The notes under the pieces are model-generated. The model saw only the letters and a list, made by a program, of their open reading frames with translations, had not been told where the DNA came from and ran no database searches. This document shows positions 1 to 7,022 of a stretch of DNA of 46,490 nt, piece after piece. The first letter of the stretch is position 1, and every line of letters begins with the position of its first letter. Location: the NCBI GenBank assembly GCA_016930635.1, contig JAFGGI010000060.1, positions 1 through 46,490 on the forward strand, in the 5' to 3' direction. The position numbers and the translations under genes were made by a program. Source of the stretch: Sedimentisphaerales bacterium (GTDB lineage Bacteria > Planctomycetota > Phycisphaerae > Sedimentisphaerales > UBA12454).

Positions 1-64
1 GAGTTTTCAGCCGTATTAAGATTGATGTGCCGCCGGCAAGGTGAGCACGAATAGGAGTTTGGGC

Positions 65-139
65 AGTCAGCCTGTTAGAATCCTGCCGCATTTTTGTCCT
101 CGACGCCTGTTATTGTGAAGGCGTCTGCGGGAAAAATGC
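65..139 (+). promoter_or_regulatory. Structured leader, possibly the 3' end of a riboswitch
   Basis: AGTCAG at 65-70 and CCTGCC at 82-87 weakly resemble the B12 box of cobalamin riboswitches, but the spacing between them is longer than the family consensus. A two-tier hairpin follows: GCATTTTT (88-95) pairs with AAAAATGC (132-139), and inside it GACGCC (102-107) pairs with GGCGTC (120-125). A good Shine-Dalgarno sequence and a start codon lie just downstream, as expected for an expression platform. The 5' part of any aptamer would lie outside or at the edge of the window. The hairpin is seen directly; the riboswitch identity is a weak inference. Confidence 0.25.
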
Positions 140-172
140 TCGAAAGTTAAGTTTTGGGCGAAAGGAAAAAGT

Positions 173-199
173 ATGAATAAAAAAGAAAAAGTCCCTTGA
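173..199 (+). pseudogene. Eight-codon frame after a strong RBS, possible gene remnant
   Basis: AAAGGA at about 161-166 is followed by ATG at 173 and a frame reading MNKKEKVP, then TGA at 197-199. The initiation signals are as good as those of real genes here, yet translation stops at once and interspersed-repeat sequence begins (CACAGAGAACACAGAG near 222). The simplest reading is a gene whose body was lost or displaced by repeat DNA, leaving its leader behind. It could instead be a short leader peptide. No function can be assigned. Confidence 0.3.
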
Positions 200-360
200 C
201 CGGCTCCGGTTCATAGGAGTTCACAGAGAACACAGAGATAATTTTTTCACCACAGGGAACATCCACTGTCGCCGGAGGCTTCCATCTTCGCCAAGGCTAC
301 GACGGGATAAAATGGCGGGACAAGCAAAGAGACACAAAGAAAAAAATATATAATTAAAAA

Positions 361-387
361 CTTGGTGTTTTCGTGTCTTAGTGGCTA
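361..387 (+). repeat. Left inverted repeat flanking ridA
   Basis: Positions 361-387 are inversely repeated at 781-807 with roughly 80% identity over 27 bp. Reverse-complemented, this copy contains TAGCCACTAAGACAC; the right copy contains TAGCCACTAAGGCAC. The pair encloses only the ridA gene. The 200-360 stretch upstream holds further related repeat text (CACAGAGAACACAGAG, GACACAAAGAAA) and no gene. Confidence 0.7.
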
Positions 388-399
388 AATTGTAAAAAT

Positions 400-783
400 A
401 TGGATGAGATTAAGAAAATAAGTACCAAAGATGCGCCGGCTGCAATAGGCCCTTATTCACAGGCAATTGTCGCAGGCGATACTATTTACCTGTCAGGCCA
501 AATCGGTCTTGACCCTAAAAGCGGACAATTAGTCGAAGGCGGAATCGCAGCTGAGACCAAACAGGTACTTGAGAATCTAAAAGCTGTCCTCCAAGCTGGC
601 GGCAGTGATATTAGTAAAGTTGTATCAACAAATGTGTACCTTGCAGATATGAATGACTTTGCAGCAATGAACGAAGTTTATGCCGGCTTTTTTAAAGAAC
701 CGTTCCCTGCAAGGGCGACAGTTGCAGTAAAACAATTGCCTAAAAATGTAAAATTAGAAATTTCCGCAATAGCGATGACGTAG
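400..783 (+). CDS. ridA: RidA family reactive-intermediate (enamine/imine) deaminase
   Basis: The 127-residue product matches the full length of the RidA/YjgF/YER057c family, which hydrolyses reactive enamine/imine intermediates released by PLP enzymes such as threonine dehydratase, giving 2-oxoacids and ammonia. Family features visible are the N-terminal APAAIGPYSQA, YLSGQIGLDP, QVLENLKAVL, and near the C-terminus FPARATVAV, which carries the Arg used for substrate binding, followed by the KLEISAIA end. It is cytosolic, probably a homotrimer. No Shine-Dalgarno precedes the ATG. The gene stands alone between inverted repeats (361-387 and 781-807), and its TAG stop is formed by the first three bases of the right repeat. 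RidA protects branched-chain amino acid synthesis in other bacteria, but this gene is distant from the leu operon here. Confidence 0.93.
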   Translation: MDEIKKISTKDAPAAIGPYSQAIVAGDTIYLSGQIGLDPKSGQLVEGGIAAETKQVLENLKAVLQAGGSDISKVVSTNVYLADMNDFAAMNEVYAGFFKEPFPARATVAVKQLPKNVKLEISAIAMT

Positions 784-807
784 CCACTAAGGCACAAAGG
801 CACAAAG
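781..807 (+). repeat. Right inverted repeat flanking ridA
   Basis: This is the partner of 361-387. It starts with the ridA stop codon (TAG of TAGCCACTAAGG) and continues with GGCACAAAGGCACAAAG, followed by a T-rich run at 808-815. Overlap of the repeat with the stop codon shows that gene and repeat form one unit. Confidence 0.7.
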
Positions 808-857
808 TTTTTTTTAAATTACGGAAAAACGCAAAGAACATAGCAGAGGAAAATAAG

Positions 858-1466
858 ATGCCTACTGACGAATCGAAGGCCGGGTCTTTGGGCCAAATCC
901 AGATGATCGCTAAATCTTTGATTACTCTTTGCGGCATTTATGTCTCTGTTAAGTTTTTGGGTCATTTTATAGTCCTACTACCGACAACTTTCGAACCATA
1001 TAGAGTATCCGCACTAAGAAGATTATTTTATACAGTTATCTGGATTCTTCCTGTAATTGCTATTATGTTTCTTATGGTGTTTAATAATAACTGGCTGGTG
1101 AAAAAAATACTACCTGCCGAAGAACCGCTGCCGACAAGACATCAGAAGCTCTGGCTTTGTACTTCTTTGCGCATCGGGCTTATATTCTACGGTCTTATTC
1201 TTCTGGCCGGCTCAAGCAGAGAAATAATTTATGTAATCACATCAATAATAACTTTCCCGCAATATGGCAGAGAATTAATTTCTAATATTTTCTGTACGTG
1301 CGGTCTACTTGACAGTATAGATTGGCTGAAAGTAATTCGACAAGGATTCGACTTTTTAAAAATAATTTTAGCTATATATCTGATAGCAGGGGCGCCGCAA
1401 TTTGTTGCCTGGCAGATGAAACGAACCTTTAAAATACCAAAATCAGAGGGTTATAAAAATGAATAA
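858..1466 (+). CDS. Hypothetical membrane protein, four TM segments
   Basis: The 202-residue protein has no family I recognise. Hydrophobic segments are visible at about residues 18-42, 55-75, 97-115 and 165-185, so it is a polytopic inner-membrane protein. Near its C-terminus it carries LIAGAPQFVAWQMKRTF, a motif that recurs as LICGAPHFVRWQVKKTL in the next gene, so the two are paralogues. GAGGA at about 846-850 is a good ribosome binding site for the ATG at 858. The stop overlaps the next start by 8 nt, implying a translationally coupled two-gene unit. Possible roles such as a paired transporter or sensor subunit are not supported by any catalytic motif. Confidence 0.75.
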   Translation: MPTDESKAGSLGQIQMIAKSLITLCGIYVSVKFLGHFIVLLPTTFEPYRVSALRRLFYTVIWILPVIAIMFLMVFNNNWLVKKILPAEEPLPTRHQKLWLCTSLRIGLIFYGLILLAGSSREIIYVITSIITFPQYGRELISNIFCTCGLLDSIDWLKVIRQGFDFLKIILAIYLIAGAPQFVAWQMKRTFKIPKSEGYKNE

Positions 1467-2010
1467 GATGCATACGCTTGCAAAAGTTTTAATTACGATA
1501 ATAGGCATGTACTGGCTGATAACGGGCGGAATTTACGCCCTGCAATCGTGGTATATTATTAATTCTATGCGGCAAATGGACAAAGCTGATGTAACAGTTG
1601 TGATGATGATAGTTTCGTTATTAGTCCAGATTATAATTTTGATTCTGATAATTACAATTTTATATAAGCGAGGCAAAATAGCTGAAAAAATTGTCGGTGA
1701 AACTGAGAACTCCCCGCCTGGATCACAGTTAGACTGGATACCTTTCGCATATCGATTAATGTCGGTTATTGCGGGGTTGTCTTGTTTCAGGCACATAATG
1801 TACTACATCACACAGATCGCAAGCAGATTGGTGTTCAGAATGCAAACAGATACTCAATATATTATTCAAAACTCCATGCTTCCATCCTGCATTTCGTTAT
1901 TGATGTTATTGGCCGCGGGGATTTATCTTATTTGCGGTGCGCCGCATTTTGTCAGATGGCAGGTCAAAAAAACACTTGAGATGTGTGCTGATTCAGAGAA
2001 GAAAAATTAA
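1459..2010 (+). CDS. Hypothetical membrane protein, paralogue of the preceding gene
   Basis: The 183-residue polytopic membrane protein has hydrophobic stretches at about residues 8-32, 47-67, 95-115 and 145-167 and a cytosolic Lys-rich tail. The C-terminal segment LICGAPHFVRWQVKKTL aligns with the end of the upstream gene, and the overall arrangement of segments is the same, which points to a local duplication. AGAGGG lies upstream of the ATG, which overlaps the previous stop codon. Function is unknown. An AT-rich repeat stretch (AAATATTAAAAATTAAAA and similar, about 2008-2055) follows the stop. Confidence 0.75.
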   Translation: MNKMHTLAKVLITIIGMYWLITGGIYALQSWYIINSMRQMDKADVTVVMMIVSLLVQIIILILIITILYKRGKIAEKIVGETENSPPGSQLDWIPFAYRLMSVIAGLSCFRHIMYYITQIASRLVFRMQTDTQYIIQNSMLPSCISLLMLLAAGIYLICGAPHFVRWQVKKTLEMCADSEKKN

Positions 2011-2097
2011 ATATTAAAAATTAAAATTAAAAACCACAGATTAAAATTTAAAACTGAGCGGCAAATGATAAGTATTGTTATTAATTGAAAGGAATTG

Positions 2098-2673
2098 ATG
2101 TCTAACAGCTATAGAACCCGCAGTAAAAATATTATTGCGAGAACACGAATGCCTCGTGATAAAAATGGACGAATTATTTTTCCCAGAATTGTAGTTCGAA
2201 AGCCAAAGCGTGGTGATAAACACCCACTTAATCGAAAACTAATTACTGTGAGTTACAATAAACTTCCATTAGAATATTTCTATGGTCTTAAGGAAATTGA
2301 GCTGAGAGCCCGTTCAAGTGATGTTGGCGACCCCTTTGGTAAATACAGTCCCAGTGCAAAAAAGATAATTCTATACTCTGTTCCTAAAAAACAATGGAAT
2401 ATGTCAAATCCGCCAAAAAGTTTTATTGCTTCTCTCCGACGTTATCATGCAAAAATAACTAATACCAAAGATGGGATCATTGTAGAATGGGAATCTGATA
2501 TTGTGTTAATTATGTTCTTTATAAGCATTTTATTTCATGAGTTAGGACACCATTATATGCATCAATATAAGTGCAAACGAAAGCCTGCTATGGGTGTTTA
2601 TCTGAACGAATGGCACGCTGATGCACAGATGATCAAATTACAGAAGCATGTATTTAAGACAAGAATAGATTAA
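2098..2673 (+). CDS. Hypothetical zincin-like metallopeptidase domain protein
   Basis: The 191-residue protein is very basic in its first 60 residues and has no signal peptide. The C-terminal third contains FHELGHHYMHQY followed about 20 residues later by NEWHADAQMI. An HExxH motif with a downstream Glu in an E-x-x-A-D context is the gluzincin layout seen in ImmA/IrrE-type peptidases, so a zinc-dependent protease or a derived protein is likely. The segment before it (IVLIMFFISILF) is the hydrophobic helix that usually carries HExxH. ATG at 2098 is preferred over TTG at 2095 because AAAGGA at about 2088-2093 is better spaced from it. I cannot name the family, and no helix-turn-helix partner lies beside it. 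Confidence 0.6.
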   Translation: MSNSYRTRSKNIIARTRMPRDKNGRIIFPRIVVRKPKRGDKHPLNRKLITVSYNKLPLEYFYGLKEIELRARSSDVGDPFGKYSPSAKKIILYSVPKKQWNMSNPPKSFIASLRRYHAKITNTKDGIIVEWESDIVLIMFFISILFHELGHHYMHQYKCKRKPAMGVYLNEWHADAQMIKLQKHVFKTRID

Positions 2674-2706
2674 CAATACATTTCCACTTCATCATTAAGT
2701 TGAGAC

Positions 2707-2736
2707 GAGATTCTTCGGTTTCACCTCAGAATGACA
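2707..2736 (-). repeat. Interspersed repeat, family A
   Basis: Read on the minus strand this 30-mer starts TGTCATTCTGAGG and ends CCGAAGAATCTC. An identical 30-mer is at 46278-46307 on the plus strand, and a variant of the same length is at 46355-46384. It has no coding potential. Confidence 0.8.
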
Positions 2737-2807
2737 TAACTCCCCGGCACCAATCCTTCGTCAAGACTACGGAGGGCAGGCAGGTGGCGGGGCTAAACAA
2801 AAACAAA

Positions 2808-2864
2808 CCCCCGGTAAAACCGGGGGCTAAATATATAAAAGCAACCCCACGACACGTCGTGGGG
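2808..2864. repeat. Two GC-rich palindromic repeat units
   Basis: Hairpin 1 (2808-2826) is CCCCCGG, loop TAAAA, CCGGGGG. Hairpin 2 (2845-2864) is CCCCACGAC, loop AC, GTCGTGGGG. Each is followed by GGGGCTAAA, as is a degenerate copy near 2788. Units with the same outline lie at 45048-45070 and 45108-45128. They resemble REP-type elements. The 2674-2880 interval holds only such repeats; the short open frame across them is not a gene. Confidence 0.65.
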
Positions 2865-2880
2865 CTAAACAATTGTATTT

Positions 2881-3585
2881 TTACTCGAGGTGAATAACTC
2901 CTCGTTTGGAATCGGCGGCGATGCTTTCTTTCTTAATAATATCATAAAGCTGTTTTGACTTGTGTACCTTTTTGAACCTGAATTCCGGGTCGGTCTTGTC
3001 GGTAGTAATCAGCGTTACCGTTCCTATGCCGACGATACAATCGAGAAAACTGCGGCGAAGGTTCAGATCTATCACACGGAACATATCGATATTATCTATC
3101 TGCCTGTCGAAAATTCCGCGAGACCATTCGACCCTGTCGGGCGTTATGCGATAACTGATGTATTTTATTTTAACCATCCTGTAAACGAGAATGAGTACAG
3201 ACATAACCATCAGCAAAAGCCCGACTAAAACCCTGTACTTTTCGATGATGTATATAGCGGAGTTGGAAAGGTCAAAGTCGTTAAGTATATTTTTTATCGG
3301 CCAAAAGGCTAAAAATGCCAGGAATACAATCACTACAGCTGTTTTAATAAATTGAGGCGTAATCAGCCACATCGAAGGCGATGCCTCGAAAAGAATTTCG
3401 TTTTTCTTTTCCTCGGGCTGCTTCAGCGGCGGCGGAGCAGAAGGGGCTCTTAATTCAGGATAATCTTCCGGCACTCTGAGCGCACGGTTCAAAAACTCGC
3501 CGCAGTAACGACACTTAATGGCCGCTGCCAGTATCGTCTCAGCACAGTATGGACATTGTTTTGTTTCCTGGGGTGTTTCCATCAT
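2881..3585 (-). CDS. Zinc-ribbon and bacterial PH (bPH2-like) domain membrane protein
   Basis: The product is about 234 residues. The N-terminus carries a double-cysteine zinc ribbon, CPYC followed by CRYCGEFL. A Pro/Glu-rich linker leads to two membrane helices (VVIVFLAFLAFWPI and YRVLVGLLLMVMSVLILVY). The C-terminal domain, containing ISYRITPDRVEWSRGIFDRQIDNIDMFRVIDLNLRRS, is typical of the bacterial PH/YdbS-YdbT family (PF03703), where such domains follow TM pairs. The exact job is unknown; related proteins are tied to envelope homeostasis. The frame extends to a TTG at 3612, but the double ATG at 3585/3582 starts right before the conserved part. It lies downstream of ftsK on the same strand, separated by an AT-rich hairpin. 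Confidence 0.7.
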   Translation of the reverse strand: MMETPQETKQCPYCAETILAAAIKCRYCGEFLNRALRVPEDYPELRAPSAPPPLKQPEEKKNEILFEASPSMWLITPQFIKTAVVIVFLAFLAFWPIKNILNDFDLSNSAIYIIEKYRVLVGLLLMVMSVLILVYRMVKIKYISYRITPDRVEWSRGIFDRQIDNIDMFRVIDLNLRRSFLDCIVGIGTVTLITTDKTDPEFRFKKVHKSKQLYDIIKKESIAADSKRGVIHLE

Positions 3586-3610
3586 AAAAAATACCCAATA
3601 ATCAATTTCC

Positions 3611-3641
3611 AATTATCAATTAGACTTGATCATTGATAATT
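3611..3641. repeat. AT-rich 10-bp inverted repeat downstream of ftsK
   Basis: AATTATCAAT (3611-3620) and ATTGATAATT (3632-3641) are perfect inverted copies around an 11-nt loop, between the ftsK stop and the next minus-strand start. An all-AT stem would be a weak terminator; it may instead belong to the AT-rich interspersed repeats of this genome. Confidence 0.45.
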
Positions 3642-3645
3642 TACC

Positions 3646-6111
3646 TTAGGAATTTATAATTTCCTGTTCTTCATCGGCAGAGGAGTATTGGTCATATTCA
3701 ATTTCTGTAACGGGTGTTTCGTCGAAATCTGCTTCATCCGGTTCGTCCAGGTCGTGTTCGTCTTCTGGCTCATCATCCTGCATATCGGTAAAGCCTGCCT
3801 GTTTGTCCCTTTCCATCTGCTCTTTTGCCCGTTCATATTCTTCGATCGTCATCATAACTTCACGGGCCTGGCTGCCTTTGTATTCGCCGAGTATCCCGGA
3901 TGCGCCCATTGCTTCGATTATCCTGCTGGCGCGGGCGTAGCCTATACTGAGTTTTCTCTGCAGCAGGGATACACTGCCTCGCTGAGATTCGAGCACGATC
4001 CGGACGGCATCGTCGAACAGATCATCGGCATCCGCTCCGCTTGTATCTATACGGTTAAGCTGCATCAGTTCGGGATGGAACTGAGGGGCAGCTTGTTCGG
4101 ATAAGTATTTGACGACTTTGCGAACCTCTACGTCATCGACAAATGCGCCCTGGGCACGGATGAGGTCGCTTGTGCCGGGCTTTAAGAAGAGCATATCGCC
4201 CTGGCCGAGCAGTGTCTCGGCGCCGTTCTGGTCGAGTACTATTCGGCTGTCCATACGCGAAGCAACGCGGAAGCTGATTCGCGAAGGCAGATTGGATTTT
4301 ATAAGGCCTGTTACAACCGTTGCCTGCGGGCGTTGGGTCGCAAGGACAATATGAATACCGACTGCCCGGCTCTTTTGAGCGATGCGGACGATGAAACTTT
4401 CGATTTCCTTGGAAGAAGTCATCATCAAATCAGCAAGCTCATCAACTATAATTATAAAGTAAGGCAGTTTCTTGGGGATTCTGACTTCCTCTTCAAGGCA
4501 TTGAGGGTTGAATCTGCGTATTATCTCTTCGGCGCCGAGAGCATTGTAACCTTTGATATTTTTTACACCAGCCTCGGCAAAGAGGGCATAACGTTCATCC
4601 ATTTTTACAGTAGCCCATTCGAATATTTGTTCAGCCCTGCTGATCTCAGTAACTATCGGAGCCATCAGGTGAGGGATCTTCGCAAAGGCTGTCATTTCCA
4701 CCATCTTCGGGTCAACAAGGACAAGCTTTACTTCGTCAGGTCGCTGGGTCAGCATAATACTCATAATTATACTGTTAATGAAAACGCTTTTACCTGAGCC
4801 TGTTGTGCCGGCGATAAGCAGATGAGGCATATCGGCCAAGTCTGAAATGATTGCCTGGCCGGAAGAATCCTTGCCCAGGAATAAAGGCACTTCCATTTTT
4901 ATATATTTCTGGCCTGCCCGGACAATAAGGTCTTTTACTCTTACCGTTTCTTTCTGACTGTTTGGCACTTCGATGCCGATTGTATGCCTGCCGGGCAGAG
5001 GGGCAACTACACGAACGGCGGCGGCTCCTAATGCACGTGCGATATCATTGGAAAGATTCGATATCTGGCTTACCTTGACGCCCGGTGCAAGGGCAAGTTC
5101 GAACATTGTTATCGTCGGGCCCGGCTCGGAGCCGACAACGTTAGCATCTATCCCAAACTCATTGAGTACCTGCTCGAGAGCAGCGGACTTGGCCTTGATT
5201 ATCTTTTCCTGCACAGAACCGAAGCTGTATTCAGGCTCGGTCAAAAGCTCAAGCGGAGGAAATTGGTAGTTATCGAAACTCTCGGGCTGATAAATCGGTG
5301 TCGGAGGCTTTGGTGTAGTCTTTGGAACAAGAGTAATTTTTTTCTCCAGATGATCTTCTATTTCTTCATCGGTTTCTACGGAGTGAATATGCGGCGAGGG
5401 CAGAGGCCTGGGCTCGGCGTCTATCTGGTCCTGAGCCTGTGCTTCTTCGGCAATCAATTCTGCAACTGTAGGCTGGGGCTTTTTTTCGCTGAGCCTGGTC
5501 CATATCTTGCCAAGTTTTTCGGAATGCTGTCTTGCGGCATACCAGGCAGGAAGGAATATTCCGAATATACGCATCATTAAATAGCCGCACAAATGCAGAA
5601 GCTGCATTACAACTGTATCGGCAAGCAAAAGCAGGCCTACCACAAAAGTACTTGCGATAATAATAACCGAACCTAATAGAGAAAAGTTTTTTCTAAGGAA
5701 TAACGTTATTCCGCTCCCGAGTACACCGCCGCTGCCGATAGGAAAAGAATCTGTGCCGAATGGACGGAACATATAAACTATCGATGAAACCGCGACGGTT
5801 GTAAGAATCATTCCGGCAGAACGAAAAGCTGTTTGATTTATCTGTCTGCCCATAAGGTGCCAAACAATAGTAACAGAGGCGGCAGCCAATAAAACAAAGA
5901 TGCCGGGGCCGATGTAATAAATCAGATAAAACGCGCAAAAGGCTCCTGCTGTACCGCACCAGTTGGCGGCAGGATGATTGTTCGGCCAGACGTACCTGTT
6001 GGGGAAATCGCCCGCATCGAAACTGACGCAGCTAAAGAACAAAAATATTATTGCGGCAAGTGATAAAACCAACAGGGCAACCCTGCTTAATTTGCTCTTT
6101 TTTTTCTTCAA
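3646..6111 (-). CDS. ftsK: DNA translocase FtsK/SpoIIIE
   Basis: The 821-residue product is an ATP-driven DNA pump that acts at the division septum to resolve and segregate chromosome termini. The N-terminus holds about four membrane helices (residues 10-190), followed by a short charged linker. The motor core has Walker A GTTGSGKS near residue 432 and Walker B FIIIVDELADLM near 550, with the ATQRPQATVVTG segment after it. The C-terminal gamma winged-helix module (SLLQRKLSIGYARASRIIEAM), which reads KOPS-type polarity sequences, is present. A very acidic tail of about 50 residues follows, longer than usual. The start is TTG, supported by TGAGGT about 7 nt upstream. Membrane and motor parts are complete, so this is the division FtsK rather than a plasmid-type transfer ATPase. 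Confidence 0.95.
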   Translation of the reverse strand: MKKKKSKLSRVALLVLSLAAIIFLFFSCVSFDAGDFPNRYVWPNNHPAANWCGTAGAFCAFYLIYYIGPGIFVLLAAASVTIVWHLMGRQINQTAFRSAGMILTTVAVSSIVYMFRPFGTDSFPIGSGGVLGSGITLFLRKNFSLLGSVIIIASTFVVGLLLLADTVVMQLLHLCGYLMMRIFGIFLPAWYAARQHSEKLGKIWTRLSEKKPQPTVAELIAEEAQAQDQIDAEPRPLPSPHIHSVETDEEIEDHLEKKITLVPKTTPKPPTPIYQPESFDNYQFPPLELLTEPEYSFGSVQEKIIKAKSAALEQVLNEFGIDANVVGSEPGPTITMFELALAPGVKVSQISNLSNDIARALGAAAVRVVAPLPGRHTIGIEVPNSQKETVRVKDLIVRAGQKYIKMEVPLFLGKDSSGQAIISDLADMPHLLIAGTTGSGKSVFINSIIMSIMLTQRPDEVKLVLVDPKMVEMTAFAKIPHLMAPIVTEISRAEQIFEWATVKMDERYALFAEAGVKNIKGYNALGAEEIIRRFNPQCLEEEVRIPKKLPYFIIIVDELADLMMTSSKEIESFIVRIAQKSRAVGIHIVLATQRPQATVVTGLIKSNLPSRISFRVASRMDSRIVLDQNGAETLLGQGDMLFLKPGTSDLIRAQGAFVDDVEVRKVVKYLSEQAAPQFHPELMQLNRIDTSGADADDLFDDAVRIVLESQRGSVSLLQRKLSIGYARASRIIEAMGASGILGEYKGSQAREVMMTIEEYERAKEQMERDKQAGFTDMQDDEPEDEHDLDEPDEADFDETPVTEIEYDQYSSADEEQEIINS

Positions 6112-6235
6112 AATATTACCTCATGAAATGTTTTCAAAAAGTCCTATAAAAAAATCGATTTCAACCTTATAAGCGCAAAATACAAGCGCAGAGGCTATAT
6201 GTTTTTATCGGCAAAAGAAAGCGGTTTTCTGTAAT

Positions 6236-6892
6236 CTAAACGGGCTTCGAACTGCGGCGCAGAGTAGTGATTAAAGCAGATACTACAAGCAATAATCCGG
6301 TCGAGGGCTCAGGTGTAGAATTAACGGATAAAGTTTCTATAGAGCTTTCTGTATCGATATGAAAGTCAAGTCTTACGCCTTTAAAAACTCCGGTACTACC
6401 ATATACAAGATCGCAGACCTTGACCTGCCACATACCACAGCTCTGCTGGCCATAAAAATCACTCAAGCTGCCTGAGCCGTTGGGGCGATAAAGACCGCAA
6501 AAAGGGCTTTGGCCGTCATTAATGCTGACAGTGCTTTCATCGTCAAAAACCGTCCAGTAGAAGTCGGGTATTTTTGTGCCGATCTTATGATTACTCCAAT
6601 CGTAGCTGAAAAGGCACCTATATTCGCCGGCAGGACTTCGAAGGTAAATCTGAAGATCACAAATACATGTATGGTCAATATCTAACGCCAGGTCCACATC
6701 TATAATTGTACCTTCTACCGGTATAAAAATATCCTCAGTTAATACAACATCCCTGAGGTATTCTTCGCCAAATGATTTGTTAACAGATCTGCCGAAAGAA
6801 TAATATTCTCCAGCCGGAGCCGAATACTGAAATATGCAGATACATATTCCCACCGCCACCCAGAGGCGCAAATTTGTGCTGTGACAATCCAT
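6236..6892 (-). CDS. PEP-CTERM secreted protein with P-domain-like fold
   Basis: The 218-residue protein has an N-terminal hydrophobic segment (LWVAVGICICIFQYSAPA) typical of a signal peptide. Residues 45-180 resemble the proprotein-convertase P domain (PF01483): VEGTIIDVDLALDIDHTCICDLQIYL with later GMWQVKVCDL, a beta-sandwich often attached to secreted proteases. The C-terminus reads TPEPSTGLLLVVSALITTL followed by RRSSKP, the Pro-Glu-Pro motif, helix and basic tail of PEP-CTERM proteins, which are processed by exosortase and exported to the surface or matrix. No protease catalytic domain is attached, so it is probably a structural or adhesive surface protein. No Shine-Dalgarno is visible before the ATG. 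Confidence 0.8.
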   Translation of the reverse strand: MDCHSTNLRLWVAVGICICIFQYSAPAGEYYSFGRSVNKSFGEEYLRDVVLTEDIFIPVEGTIIDVDLALDIDHTCICDLQIYLRSPAGEYRCLFSYDWSNHKIGTKIPDFYWTVFDDESTVSINDGQSPFCGLYRPNGSGSLSDFYGQQSCGMWQVKVCDLVYGSTGVFKGVRLDFHIDTESSIETLSVNSTPEPSTGLLLVVSALITTLRRSSKPV

Positions 6893-7022
6893 TGCAGAAA
6901 GAATTATAAAGGCCCTTAAAAATTATGCAACAGGAGTTTCAATAAATTTTCGGCCTGGAGTGACAAAAAAAATAAGAAGATAACGGCACTATGGGTCGGA
7001 TGATATTATTTGCCGATAAGTT

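Noticed and set aside
1-44. Possible 3' end of a gene (frame 3 reads FSRIKIDVPPAR then TGA)
   Set aside because: Fourteen codons cut by the window edge cannot be judged, and the same bases fit a structured leader.
2700-2897. 65-codon open frame
   Set aside because: It runs through three noncoding repeat families and a GC palindrome pair; no RBS.
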